Assembly (NCBI RefSeq): GCF_016862935.1
Contig: NZ_BONX01000064.1
Coordinates: forward strand, 1 to 64,000
Length of the DNA: 64,000 nt
Reading direction: 5' to 3'
From: Plantactinospora mayteni
Lineage (GTDB): Bacteria > Actinomycetota > Actinomycetes > Mycobacteriales > Micromonosporaceae
Shown: positions 1 to 8,117 of the stretch, one piece after another
Layout: each line of letters begins with the position of its first letter
How positions within the stretch are numbered: the stretch's first letter is position 1
Notes under the pieces: model-generated
What the model saw: only the letters and a program-made list of their open reading frames with translations
Told to the model about the DNA's origin: nothing
Database searches by the model: none
Made by a program: the position numbers and the translations under genes

Positions 1-1406
1 TGACCGCCGAGGAAATCACCGCCGAGCCGCGGAAGCGGCTGCATCCGTTGAGTCCGCTGCTGCACGGGGCGAAGTCGCTGGTGGTGATCGTCGCCGCGCT
101 CTCCTGGTCGACGCTGTCCCGGGTCGGTCTCGGCGTCTTCACCCTGCTGGTGGTGGTACTGCTGGTCGGTGCGCTCGCGCTCTCGGTGGTCAGTTGGTAC
201 AACACCGGCTACCACATCGTCGGGCGGGAGCTGCGGATCCACGAGGGTCTGCTCTGGCGGCGTACCCGGGCGATCCCGTTGGAGCGGTTGCAGTCCGTGG
301 AGGTGGTCCGGCCGCTGCTGGCCCAGCTCAGCGGGCTCGCCGAACTGCGGCTGGAGGTGGTCGGCGGCGGCAAGACGGAGGCGCCGCTGGCGTACGTCAC
401 GGTGGCCGACGCGGTGGCCCTGCGGGAACGCCTGCTGGTGCTGGCCGGCCGAGCGCCCTCCGGCCCGACCGGGGCGCCCGCCGGGGCGGCCGGTCCCGGG
501 ACCGTGTACCCCGGGCAGCCCGGTGCCCCGTGGCCGGGTCAGCCCGGCGTCACCGGCCTGCCCGGACTGGTCGGCACCGCCGAGCCACCGGCCGGCCGGC
601 GCCTGCACGCGGTCTCCAATCGCGACCTGCTGGTCAGCCAGTTGCTCACCCCGCAGGCGTTCCTGCTGCCGTTCGGCCTCGCCTTCGTGCTGACCCAGTT
701 CTTCACCGAGGGCTCCTGGTCGTTCATCGCGGTCGCCAGCACCCTCACCGCGATGGCTGGGGTGGTGCTCCAGCCGATCCGGCGGGTACTGGACGACTGG
801 AGTTTCCGGCTGGCCCGGGACGACGCCGCGCTGCGGGTACGGCACGGCCTGCTGGAGACCCGGGCCCAGACCGTACCGCTGGACCGGCTCCAGGCGATCG
901 GGGTCACCTGGCCGCTGCTCTGGCGGATGAGGGGGTGGCTGCGGATGCGACTCTCGGTCGCCGGGTTCGCCAGCGGTGAACTGGACGACCGGAGCCACCC
1001 GGACCGGCTGCTGCCGGTCGGCGACCTGGCCACCGCACAGATGATCATGTCGGAGATACTGCCCGGGGTGGCGATCACCGGCACCCTCACGCCGCCGCCG
1101 GCCCGGGCCCGCTGGGTACACCCGCTGGCCCGTACCGCGCTCGGCGCCGGGCTCTCCGCCCGGGTCTTCGCGGTCCGCTCCGGACTGCTGACCCGGGAAC
1201 TCCTCGTCGTGCCGTACGCCCGGATCCAGAGCGTACGGGTGGTGCAGGGTCCGCTCCAGCGGCGGCTGCGGCTGGCCACCGTCTACGCGGACACCGCCGG
1301 TGGGCCCGGCGCGGCAGCCCGGGACCGGGACCTGTACGAGGCGTGGGCGCTGGCGGCCGAACTGACCGCCCGGGCCCGGGCCGCCCGGGTCAGCGACCCG
1401 CGCTGA
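1..1406 (+). CDS. PH domain-containing membrane protein (YdbT-like), 5' end cut by one base or more
   Basis: The reading frame is open from base 3, and bases 1-2 (TG) are probably the end of the start codon, so at most a base or so is missing; a TTG at 48 is an internal alternative. The protein has a hydrophobic pair near residues 25-60, then a bacterial PH (bPH2/DUF304) unit of the type 'GLLWRRTRAIPLERLQSV'. A Gly/Pro-rich linker follows (about 470-570 in DNA), a second hydrophobic pair, and two more PH units ('GLLETRAQTVPLDRLQAI' and 'GLLTRELLVVPYARIQSV'). Three repeats of 'R-x-x-x-[IV]-P-[LY]-x-R-[LI]-Q-[SA]' are visible, as is usual for YdbT-type proteins. The role is unknown; membrane-associated scaffolding or secretion is only a family-level guess. 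An upstream partner PH protein is usual in actinomycetes and would lie left of the window. The 3' end overlaps the convergent PAP2 gene by 17 bases. Confidence 0.85.
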   Translation, partial: TAEEITAEPRKRLHPLSPLLHGAKSLVVIVAALSWSTLSRVGLGVFTLLVVVLLVGALALSVVSWYNTGYHIVGRELRIHEGLLWRRTRAIPLERLQSVEVVRPLLAQLSGLAELRLEVVGGGKTEAPLAYVTVADAVALRERLLVLAGRAPSGPTGAPAGAAGPGTVYPGQPGAPWPGQPGVTGLPGLVGTAEPPAGRRLHAVSNRDLLVSQLLTPQAFLLPFGLAFVLTQFFTEGSWSFIAVASTLTAMAGVVLQPIRRVLDDWSFRLARDDAALRVRHGLLETRAQTVPLDRLQAIGVTWPLLWRMRGWLRMRLSVAGFASGELDDRSHPDRLLPVGDLATAQMIMSEILPGVAITGTLTPPPARARWVHPLARTALGAGLSARVFAVRSGLLTRELLVVPYARIQSVRVVQGPLQRRLRLATVYADTAGGPGAAARDRDLYEAWALAAELTARARAARVSDPR

Positions 1407-2640
1407 CCGTCCGCTCCGGCGCCGGCCCCGACTCCGGCCCGGCGTCGGTCTCGGCCCCCGCCTCGGCACCTGTCGCCCCAGCCTCGGCACCCGTCCTGGC
1501 CTTTGGTGCGCTGTCGACGACCGACCCACCCCGGGTCGGTCCAGTGCCGGCCCCGGAAGTCTCGGGCTCGGAACTCCCGGGCTCGGAACTCCCGGGCTCG
1601 GAACTCCCGGGCTCGGAAGTCTCGGCCCCGACCGCATCGGCCCCGACCGGATCGGACTCGACCGGATCGGGCTCGACCGGCCGGCGGCGGGCCTTGCGCG
1701 CCGCCCACCAGCGCTCGGCGAGCCCGACGACCAGGAACGTCAACCCGACGTACGCCCAGCCGACCAGTACGTCGATCACGTAGTGCTCGCCCGCGTAGAC
1801 CAGGGTGAAGGTCATCGCCAGCGGATAGCAGAGCAGCAGCGGCCACCAGCGTCGCCGGGTCGCGCCGAGGAAGAAGACCACCACGAAGAGCGCCCAGGCG
1901 GTGTGCAGCGACGGCATCGCGGCGACCGGGTTGGAGGCGATCTGCCCGGCGTTCAGCAGGTTGCCGGCGCCGTGCATACCGAACTCCCGCCAGCCCCGGG
2001 TGGAGATCCGGGCGACCTCCTCCAGCATCCCGTACTGGGCGGCCCACCAGGGCGGCGCGGCCGGGTAGAGGAAGTAGGTGACCAGGCCACTGGCGCAGAG
2101 GAAGCCCCAGCGGCGCATGAACGCAGCCCACTGGGCCCGGGAGCGCAGCCAGAGCACCACCGCGGCGGCCAGGGTGACCACGAAGTGCGAGAAGTAGACC
2201 CAGCTCACCCCGATGTCCCACCAGTGGATGCCGTCCGGGTCGTAGAGGTGCTGTTGCAGCCAGACCGTCGGCACCTGGCCGTCCATCGCCCAGCCGAACA
2301 TCCACTGGTCGGCGACGATCAGCTCGATGGCGTGCGGTGTCGCCCCGTTGTCCGCGAACCCCCGGGAGAGGTTGTACAGGGCCAGCAGCACCACCACCGG
2401 CAGCCAGTCCCGGGCGAATCCCAGGTGCGTGCGCCAGGGCCGGTCGCTGCGCCAGGCGATGGTGGCGGCCCAGAGCCAGCCGAAGGCGTAGAGCGGGTCG
2501 GTGGGCAGGCCGATCAGCAGCCAGGCGGCGACGAAGGCCACCGCCCAGATCGACATGGCGACGAACCGGCGGCGCCGGCCGTCCTGGGCCGCCGGACCGG
2601 GCGGCGGCGCGGGCGGGGTGTCGGTGACGGTAACGAGCAT
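1390..2640 (-). CDS. PAP2 superfamily / inositolphosphoceramide synthase-type membrane phosphatase
   Basis: A polytopic membrane protein of 416 residues. The family C2 motif is seen as 'AMPSLHTAWALFV' and C3 as 'YAGEHYVIDVLVGW', with the expected His and Asp residues, so the phosphatase/transferase active site looks intact on the extracytoplasmic face. The WW-rich N-terminal region ('DGIHWWDIGVSWVYFSHF') is typical of the Aur1/IPC-synthase branch rather than classic PAP2 phosphatases. The start at 2640 was chosen because the protein then begins MLVTVTDTPP; upstream in-frame starts add an unlikely leader that would run into the PadR promoter region. The C-terminus is an acidic Ser/Glu/Pro tail made of pentapeptide repeats. 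The natural substrate (an inositol-phosphate lipid, or an isoprenoid or phospholipid phosphate) cannot be fixed from sequence. Confidence 0.85.
   Translation of the reverse strand: MLVTVTDTPPAPPPGPAAQDGRRRRFVAMSIWAVAFVAAWLLIGLPTDPLYAFGWLWAATIAWRSDRPWRTHLGFARDWLPVVVLLALYNLSRGFADNGATPHAIELIVADQWMFGWAMDGQVPTVWLQQHLYDPDGIHWWDIGVSWVYFSHFVVTLAAAVVLWLRSRAQWAAFMRRWGFLCASGLVTYFLYPAAPPWWAAQYGMLEEVARISTRGWREFGMHGAGNLLNAGQIASNPVAAMPSLHTAWALFVVVFFLGATRRRWWPLLLCYPLAMTFTLVYAGEHYVIDVLVGWAYVGLTFLVVGLAERWWAARKARRRPVEPDPVESDPVGADAVGAETSEPGSSEPGSSEPGSSEPETSGAGTGPTRGGSVVDSAPKARTGAEAGATGAEAGAETDAGPESGPAPERTVSAGR
1566..1685. repeat. 15-bp tandem repeats coding the PAP2 C-terminal tail
   Basis: Four adjacent 15-bp units start at 1566 (GCTCGGAACTCCCGG three times exactly, then one variant), followed by about four diverged 15-bp units of the CCCGACCGGATCGG type. 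They encode pentapeptides such as SEPGS and PVESD on the minus strand. The repeat keeps frame, which suggests slippage under coding constraint. Confidence 0.9.
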
Positions 2641-2727
2641 CGCCGTCCAGGTTAACGGCGTCGGTACGACGGACTCCGAGAGGGACGACCCCACGGTACG
2701 GCGCGGCGTGACCTGCCCGGGTCTCGA

Positions 2728-2770
2728 ACTAGCAACTCGCTTGCTAGCTTAGTAACCGAGTTGCTAGTGT
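2728..2770 (+). promoter_or_regulatory. Doubled PadR-type operator over a leaderless promoter
   Basis: Two 21-bp dyads abut each other. Site 1 is ACTAGCAA-5 bp-TTGCTAGC (2728-2748); site 2 is CTTAGTAA-5 bp-TTGCTAGT (2748-2768). The outermost arms (2728-2739 and 2757-2768) also form a perfect 12-bp inverted repeat. A plausible -35 TTGCTA (2741-2746) and -10 TAGTGT (2765-2770) with an 18-bp spacer would place the transcript start at or next to the PadR ATG at 2778, where no ribosome binding site is seen. The dyads cover both promoter boxes, so autorepression by the adjacent PadR protein is the natural reading. Confidence 0.75.
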
Positions 2771-2777
2771 CCCGGCC

Positions 2778-3332
2778 ATGTCGGTCTCCCGAATCCTGCT
2801 CGGCCTCCTCGAACCGCGTTCCCAACACGGCTACGTGCTGCGCCGCCGCTACGACGAGTGGTTCGGCAACAGCCGTCCACTCAAGTCGGCGCAGGTCTAC
2901 GCCACCCTCGGCCGGCTCGACCGGGACGGGCTGATCGACCTCACCGGGGTGGCCAGCGGGGTCGGCCCGGACCGCCGGGTCTACGCCATCACCGAGGCGG
3001 GCGTCGGCGAACTCGACCGCTGGCTCGACGAGCCGGAGGTGCCCGAGGTGACCGCCAGCCGCCGGGTGCTCTTCGCCAAGGTGCTGATCGCGCTCTCCAG
3101 CGGCCGGCCGGCCGAGCCGATGCTCGACCGGCAGCGCCAGGCGCACCTGGCCCGGATGCGCGAGATGCGCGTCCAGCGACAGTCCGGCGACCTGCTCGGG
3201 CAGCTCGACGCCGACTTCGAGATGTACCACCTCGACGCCGACCTGAAGTGGATCGACGGCGCCGTCGCCCGGCTCGCCCGGCTGGCCGCGCTGGTGTCCC
3301 GCGTCGACAACCCGCAGAAGGAGTCCCGATGA
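2778..3332 (+). CDS. PadR family transcriptional regulator
   Basis: 184 residues. The N-terminal winged helix is typical of PadR ('ILLGLLEPRSQHGYVLRRRYDEWFG' and 'AQVYATLGRLDRDGLI', residues about 5-55), with the wing 'GPDRRVYAITEAG'. A C-terminal helical region (about 95-180) resembles the Vir_act_alpha_C dimerisation part. It is the first gene of an operon with an ABC ATPase (ATGA overlap at 3329-3332) and an FtsX permease. In the family, such PadR proteins repress their own transporter operon until a drug or peptide ligand binds. The tandem operators immediately upstream support this. The start at 2778 fits the likely leaderless transcript. Confidence 0.9.
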   Translation: MSVSRILLGLLEPRSQHGYVLRRRYDEWFGNSRPLKSAQVYATLGRLDRDGLIDLTGVASGVGPDRRVYAITEAGVGELDRWLDEPEVPEVTASRRVLFAKVLIALSSGRPAEPMLDRQRQAHLARMREMRVQRQSGDLLGQLDADFEMYHLDADLKWIDGAVARLARLAALVSRVDNPQKESR

Positions 3333-3985
3333 CACTCCAGGGCAGCAACCTGGCCCTCCGGTTCGGCCGGACCGTCGCGCTCGACGGCGCCGACGTGACC
3401 ATCTCGCCCGGCGAGATCGTCGCCGTAATGGGACCGTCCGGGTCCGGCAAGTCGACCCTGCTGCACGTACTCGCCGGCATCCTCCGCCCCGAGCACGGCG
3501 AGGTACGCCTCGACGCCCAGCGCATCGACAACCTCCCCGACAGCCGGCGCAGCAAACTCCGGCTCCGGTCGTTCGGCTTCGTGCTCCAGTTCGGCGACCT
3601 GGTGCCCGAGCTGTCCCTGCGGGAGAACGTCGCACTGCCGTTGCGGCTGCTCGGCACGCCCCGGGCCGAGGCCCGGCGCCGGGCCGCCGAACTGCTCGGG
3701 CACCTGGCCGTGGCCGAGCTGGCCGACCGCCGCCCGGGGCAGGTCTCCGGCGGCGAGGGACAGCGAGCGGCGGTGGCCCGGGCACTGGCGCACCGGCCGT
3801 CGGTGATCTTCGCTGACGAGCCGACCGGGGCGCTGGACAGCGCGGCCGGCGAGGTGGTGCTGGACGCGCTGACCGGACTGGCCCGGCAGGAGGGCAGCGC
3901 GGTCGTGATGGTCACCCACGAGGCCCGGGTGGCGGCGTACGCGGACCGCACGGTCTTCCTCCGCGACGGGCGGGTAGCCGCGTGA
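3329..3985 (+). CDS. ABC transporter ATP-binding protein (MacB/LolD-like)
   Basis: 218 residues, a complete nucleotide-binding domain. Walker A is 'GPSGSGKST' (about residue 35), the Q-loop glutamine sits in 'VLQFGDLVPEL', the signature is 'VSGGEGQR', Walker B is 'VIFADEP', and the switch histidine is in 'VTHEA'. The start ATG overlaps the stop of the PadR gene, which implies translational coupling. The FtsX-like permease follows about 100 bases later. Such pairs work as mechanotransmission machines, exporting lipoproteins or peptides or giving antimicrobial-peptide resistance, rather than as classical importers. Substrate unknown. Confidence 0.92.
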   Translation: MTLQGSNLALRFGRTVALDGADVTISPGEIVAVMGPSGSGKSTLLHVLAGILRPEHGEVRLDAQRIDNLPDSRRSKLRLRSFGFVLQFGDLVPELSLRENVALPLRLLGTPRAEARRRAAELLGHLAVAELADRRPGQVSGGEGQRAAVARALAHRPSVIFADEPTGALDSAAGEVVLDALTGLARQEGSAVVMVTHEARVAAYADRTVFLRDGRVAA

Positions 3986-4011
3986 GCGAGCGAACTCAGC
4001 GCGAAGGTGCC

Positions 4012-4048
4012 TCATGGCGGCACGGAGCGAAGCGGAGTGCCGGCATGA
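4012..4048. repeat. Palindromic intergenic element (TCATGGCGGCAC ... GTGCCGGCATGA)
   Basis: Twelve-base arms at 4012-4023 and 4037-4048 pair at 11 of 12 positions around a 13-base purine-rich loop (GGAGCGAAGCGGA). It lies between the ATPase and permease genes. The look (GAGCGAAGCG core flanked by a near-perfect dyad) suggests a dispersed intergenic repeat; whether it is repeated in this genome cannot be judged from one window. It could also act as an mRNA stability hairpin in the operon. Confidence 0.6.
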
Positions 4049-4088
4049 GCGGGCAGGGCCGGCCGAGCCGGATGGATGGTGTTACGGC

Positions 4089-6377
4089 GTGAGGCGGTGG
4101 ATCTGGCTCGGGCTGCGGCTCTCGATCGGCTCCGGGCGCGCTGGGGTGCTGCGTACCGCGCTGATGTCGTCGGGGGCGGCGCTCGGCGTACTGGTGGTGC
4201 TGGGGTCGCTGGCCACGTTCTCGGCGGCCGGGGCGCAACACGAGCGGGCCGAGGCACGCAGCCCGGTCCGGGAGGAGCAGCCGAGCACCCCGTCGACGCT
4301 GCGGATCTACGACATCGAGGACGCGCTCGGCGGTCGGGTGCTCCGGCGTACCGCCGTGATCGGTGCCACCGCGACCAGCCCGCGCCCGCCCGGCGTGGCC
4401 GTGCTGCCCGCGCCCGGGGAGGTGGTGGTATCGCCGGCCCTGCGCGACCTGCTCGGCACCGACCCGAGGGCGGCGGCACGCTTCCCGCAGCGGGTGATCG
4501 GCACCGTCGGCCCGGCCGGGCTGCTCGCCCCGGACGAACTGCTGGCCTACGTCGGCGCCCCGCCGGCACCGGTGTCGGCGGAGGAGCGGATGCTCGACGA
4601 GCACTGGGCGGTCACCGGCTTCGGCTACCCGCTGGGCTACGCCCTGGGCGAGGGGGCCGCACCGGACGTCTTCACCCCGGCCCGGATCCTGGCCGGCGCC
4701 TTCGGGCTGTTCGTACTGGTCCCGTTCGGCGTCTTCCTGGCCACCTGCGCCCGGCTCTCCGCCTCCACCCGGGATCGCCGGATCGCCGCACTGCGGCTGC
4801 TCGGCGTCTCGGCCCGGCAGGCGACCCTGGTCAACGCGGTGGAGACCGGGGTGGTCACCCTCGGCGGGGCGCTGCTCGGGCTGGCCGGCTTCGCGCTGCT
4901 CGCCCCGCTGTCGGAGGGCTGGCGGATCGGCCGGCTGCAGTGGTACGCCGCCGACCTCGCCGTACCGGTGCCGGTGGTGGTCGGCATGGTCGCGCTGACC
5001 GTGGCGTACGCGGTCACCATCGGCGTACTCGCCACCCGGCCGGCCCGGGTCGACCCGCTGGCCGTACGCCGGGACGCGCCGCACCGCCGGCCCGGCGTCT
5101 GGCGGCTGTTCCCACTGCTGGCCGGGCTCGCCGGGGCGGTACTGGCCGGCTGGTCCGGCCGCCACGAACCCAGCCAGGGCGACGCCCTGCTCTTCGCCGC
5201 CTCGATGCTGCTCACCGGACTCGCCCTGCCGCTCGCCCTGCCCACCCTCGGGTACGCCGTCGCCGCGCTGCTGGCCCGGCTGCCCCGTACCCCGGTCTGG
5301 CTGGAGTTGGCCACGGCCCGGCTGCGGCACGCTCCCGGGGTGGCACCCCGGCTGGTCGCCGCCTTCACCGTGATGATCTACGTGGCCGGGATGGGCTCGC
5401 TCGGCGTCGGCCTGATCGCCGACGACCGGAACCTGAGCCCGATCGACGACCCGGGCGGACGCCGGATGTACCAGGTCCTCGGCCCGGGGCCACTCCCCGC
5501 CGACGAGCTGCGACAGGTCCCCGGCGTGCAGGTCGTCGACCTGGCCAGCGTCCCGGCGACCGTCTCCGGCGAGCAGGGCTACCTGATCGTCGGCGACTGC
5601 GCGGACCTCACCGGCATGTTCACGCTCGACGCCGGGGAGTCCTGCGTGGACGGCCAGACCTACCGGCTGGTGCACCAGTTCTCGTCCGGGGCAGCGCTGC
5701 CGGAACCGGGCGCCGAGGTGGTCGCGCAGGACGGCACCCGGATCCCGGCGCCGGAGCCGATCCTGCACACCCGAACGCGGTTCGCCGTGGGCATGTCGGG
5801 GCAGATCCTGGTCACCCGGCAGGCACCGGTCGCCGCCGCGCTGGACGTACCGCCGTCCTCCTCGGTGGACCTGGTGGCGACCGACCCGGACGCCGCCGAC
5901 CGGGCCGCCCAGGTGCTGGCCGCCCGGGTGCCGACCCGCTACCTCGGCGGCGACCTCGGGACCCGACGCGGGTTCGACGCGGAACTGCTGGTGACGGTGC
6001 TGGTCACCGGGCTGGTGCTGAGCTTCGTACTCGGCATCGGGGCGTTCGCCGCCGCCGCGATCGACCGGACCATGGAGCGGCGCCGGGACAACGCCACACT
6101 GGCCGTGGTCGGTACCAGCCCGCGCACCATCACCGCCGGCGAGGTCGGGTTCGGCACCCTGCCACTGGTGATCGGGCTCGGCCTGGCCAGCGGGGCGACG
6201 GTCGCCATCGCGGCCGTGCTCGCCGGCCTGCTCGACCTCGACCGGGATCGGGTGTTCGACCGGGTCGCCCCGACGCTCTGGCTGGCCGGCGGGGCGCTGG
6301 TGGTCGGGCTGGTGCTGATCGCCGTACCGGCCTGGTCGACCCAGCGGATCACCGCCGAACAGCTCCGCCGGCCCTGA
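4089..6377 (+). CDS. FtsX-like ABC transporter permease
   Basis: 762 residues from a GTG at 4089. An in-frame ATG at 4014 would add 25 residues that lie in the palindromic repeat, so it is less likely. About ten membrane segments are visible. There is an N-terminal anchor ('LMSSGAALGVLVVLGSLATF') followed by a roughly 130-residue extracytoplasmic domain, then a first FtsX block of three to four helices. Two central helices follow, then a second extracytoplasmic domain and a C-terminal FtsX block ('LLVTVLVTGLVLSFVLGIGAF', 'GTLPLVIGLGLASGATVAIAAVL', 'WLAGGALVVGLVLIAVPAW'). It is the partner of the upstream ATPase under PadR control. A strong hairpin follows the stop. Confidence 0.88.
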   Translation: MRRWIWLGLRLSIGSGRAGVLRTALMSSGAALGVLVVLGSLATFSAAGAQHERAEARSPVREEQPSTPSTLRIYDIEDALGGRVLRRTAVIGATATSPRPPGVAVLPAPGEVVVSPALRDLLGTDPRAAARFPQRVIGTVGPAGLLAPDELLAYVGAPPAPVSAEERMLDEHWAVTGFGYPLGYALGEGAAPDVFTPARILAGAFGLFVLVPFGVFLATCARLSASTRDRRIAALRLLGVSARQATLVNAVETGVVTLGGALLGLAGFALLAPLSEGWRIGRLQWYAADLAVPVPVVVGMVALTVAYAVTIGVLATRPARVDPLAVRRDAPHRRPGVWRLFPLLAGLAGAVLAGWSGRHEPSQGDALLFAASMLLTGLALPLALPTLGYAVAALLARLPRTPVWLELATARLRHAPGVAPRLVAAFTVMIYVAGMGSLGVGLIADDRNLSPIDDPGGRRMYQVLGPGPLPADELRQVPGVQVVDLASVPATVSGEQGYLIVGDCADLTGMFTLDAGESCVDGQTYRLVHQFSSGAALPEPGAEVVAQDGTRIPAPEPILHTRTRFAVGMSGQILVTRQAPVAAALDVPPSSSVDLVATDPDAADRAAQVLAARVPTRYLGGDLGTRRGFDAELLVTVLVTGLVLSFVLGIGAFAAAAIDRTMERRRDNATLAVVGTSPRTITAGEVGFGTLPLVIGLGLASGATVAIAAVLAGLLDLDRDRVFDRVAPTLWLAGGALVVGLVLIAVPAWSTQRITAEQLRRP

Positions 6378-6398
6378 CCGGAGCGGGGCGATCGGGGG

Positions 6399-6439
6399 CA
6401 GCCGGTACCCGGGGGCAGTTCGGCCCCGGATACCGGCTG
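6399..6439 (+). terminator. Hairpin terminator after the PadR-ABC operon
   Basis: Sixteen-base arms (6399-6414 and 6424-6439, CAGCCGGTACCCGGGG against CCCCGGATACCGGCTG) pair at 15 of 16 positions with a 9-base loop, beginning 22 bases after the permease stop. There is no U-tract, as is common in actinomycetes. Confidence 0.75.
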
Positions 6440-6798
6440 GATCGCCGCTACGGGCGGGCCGCCGGCACCGCCCCGACGAAGACCCGCCAGGGGTACGGGT
6501 CGGCCTCCTCGGCCTCGGGTCGCTCGCGAGCACGCGGAGCCGAGGGGTGACCCCGATCGGCACCTCGCCCCGCGTTCGGCTACGAGATTCCACGCAGCTC
6601 CCGGACGCCGGCCGGTCCGGCTGTGGACTATCCGGCAGCAGAACCACCCAGCTCAAAACACCGCTCGGGCCTCGCCCCGCACCACGGGGCCTCCACCCCC
6701 CGCCCTGAAGGGCGGAGCACTGGTCCGCAATCCGATAGCGGTACGGCGTGTCGCCGTGTGTCGGCAACGGCAGTCGGCGGAACATCTACGCTTTGCTG
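6440..6798. other. Intergenic region with a CCGCCC-TGAA-GGGCGG hairpin
   Basis: No convincing gene is seen. A perfect 6-bp stem with TGAA loop sits at 6700-6715 just after a C-rich run. Hairpins with the GCCC-TGAA-GGGC shape are familiar at the ends of actinobacterial IS200/IS605 elements, but no transposase or TnpB fragment lies nearby, so this may be a bare relic or simply a terminator. The promoter of the thioesterase gene at 6799 should lie in the last 100 bases. Confidence 0.4.
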
Positions 6799-7278
6799 AT
6801 GGATCAGGAACACCCGGCCGAACAGGTGCCGGAGTCAGCATCGGATGATTCGACGCAACCGCAGGTCAGCGCGTCCGCGCCGGAGCCGCAGAGCGTATTT
6901 CCGCCGGGCCTGACCGCCCGGGTCGAGCTGATCGTCACCGACGTCGACACCGCGCAGGCGGTCGGCTCCGGCGACGTGCCGGTGCTGGGTACGCCCCGGG
7001 TGCTGGCACTGGCCGAGGCGGCCACCGTCGCCGCCACCGCGAGCCGGCTGCCGGCCGGGATGACGACCGTCGGGATGCGGGTCGAACTCGACCACCGGGT
7101 GCCGACCCCGGTCGGCCGGACCGCCGTGGCGCAGGCCCGGCTGGCCAAGGTCGACGGGCGGCGGCTGCTCTTCGAGGTGGCGGTCACCGAGGGCGCGACC
7201 ACGGTGGCCGAGGGCCGGGTCGAACGGGTACTGGTGGACCGGCACCGGTTCGTCGAGCGGGCCCTCGGTACGGCATGA
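6799..7278 (+). CDS. Hotdog-fold thioesterase (FlK-like)
   Basis: 159 residues. After a 30-residue polar leader, the protein has the single hotdog layout of the FlK/thioesterase group. 'GTPRVLALAEAATVAATASRL' is the central helix with its catalytic-region Glu, followed by 'TVGMRVELDHRVPTPVGRTA' and strands through 'LLFEVAVTEGATTVAEG'. The family hydrolyses small acyl-CoA thioesters; the substrate here is not known. The ATG at 6799 was chosen over an earlier in-frame start because the added residues look random. Its stop overlaps the ATG of the metallo-hydrolase (ATGA), so the two are co-expressed. Confidence 0.8.
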   Translation: MDQEHPAEQVPESASDDSTQPQVSASAPEPQSVFPPGLTARVELIVTDVDTAQAVGSGDVPVLGTPRVLALAEAATVAATASRLPAGMTTVGMRVELDHRVPTPVGRTAVAQARLAKVDGRRLLFEVAVTEGATTVAEGRVERVLVDRHRFVERALGTA

Positions 7279-8117
7279 CGACGACCATGGGCATCGCCTT
7301 CAAAGAGATCGCCGATCGGGTATACCTGCTGCGCCAGCCGCTGCTCGACGTCAACGTGACCCTGGTGGTCGGCGACGGCGCGGCACTGGTGGTGGACACG
7401 CTCTCCACCGCCCGCCAGGCCACCGAGCTGCTCTCCGCCGTCCGGGGGCTCACCACCGACCCGCTGGTCGTGGTCAACACGCACCACCACTTCGACCACT
7501 GTTTCGGCAACGCGGCGCTGGCCGCCGACGGCCCGGTGCCGATCTACGCGCACGAGGAGACCGTCCGGCTGCTCCGCGAACAGCCCGCGCTGGTGCGCCG
7601 GCAGGCGTACGACGAGGTACTGCCCGCCGACCCCGGGCTCGCCACCGAACTGGTCCGGACCACGATCCTCGCCCCCACCCACCCGGTACGCCAGGAGGCC
7701 ACCGTCGACGTCGGCGGCCGGACGGTGCTGCTGCGCCACCTCGGCCGGGGCCACACCGAGGGTGACCTGGTGGTGCAGGTGCCGGACGCCGACGTACTGG
7801 TCGCCGGTGACCTGATCGAGCAGAGCGGCCCGCCCGCCTTCGAGGACGCCTTCCCGCTGGAGTGGGTGGAGACGGTAGCCGGGCTGCTCCGCTGCCTCAC
7901 CCCGGGCACGGTGGTCGTCCCGGGGCACGGCACGGTGGTGGACACCGAGTTCGTCCGGGTTCAGCACGACGACCTGGCCACGATGAGCTGGCTGATCCGC
8001 AACGGTGACGCCGACCGGGCTCCCGCCGAACGGGTCGCCCAGCGCACACCGTTCGGCCCGGAGGCCGGCCTCGCCGCCGTCCAGCGCGGCTACGCCGAAC
8101 TGCGCGGCGACGCCTGA
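7275..8117 (+). CDS. MBL-fold metallo-hydrolase
   Basis: 280 residues. The metal-binding signature 'NTHHHFDHCFGN' (H-x-H-x-D-H) is intact near residue 75. The later ligands are also present: the His in 'LGRGHTEGDLVV', the Asp in 'VLVAGDLIEQSG' and the His in 'VVPGHG'. The spacing resembles the glyoxalase II-like or quinoprotein-associated MBL group rather than true beta-lactamases. A second in-frame ATG (7287) is possible. It is coupled by a 4-base overlap to a thioesterase, which suggests an acyl- or lactone-ester hydrolytic role. No signal peptide, so cytoplasmic. Confidence 0.85.
   Translation: MTTTMGIAFKEIADRVYLLRQPLLDVNVTLVVGDGAALVVDTLSTARQATELLSAVRGLTTDPLVVVNTHHHFDHCFGNAALAADGPVPIYAHEETVRLLREQPALVRRQAYDEVLPADPGLATELVRTTILAPTHPVRQEATVDVGGRTVLLRHLGRGHTEGDLVVQVPDADVLVAGDLIEQSGPPAFEDAFPLEWVETVAGLLRCLTPGTVVVPGHGTVVDTEFVRVQHDDLATMSWLIRNGDADRAPAERVAQRTPFGPEAGLAAVQRGYAELRGDA

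Noticed and set aside
1566-1685. Minisatellite or integration site
   Set aside because: The repeats are in frame in the PAP2 tail and encode pentapeptides, so coding-tail slippage explains them.
3996-6785. A 929-codon open frame on the minus strand opposite the FtsX permease
   Set aside because: Its composition is Arg/Gly/Pro/Gln-rich without any domain, and the plus strand codes a clear permease; long antisense frames are expected at this GC content.
7275-8117. Metallo-beta-lactamase resistance gene
   Set aside because: The fold and HxHxDH are present but there is no signal peptide, and the operon with a thioesterase argues for a metabolic hydrolase.
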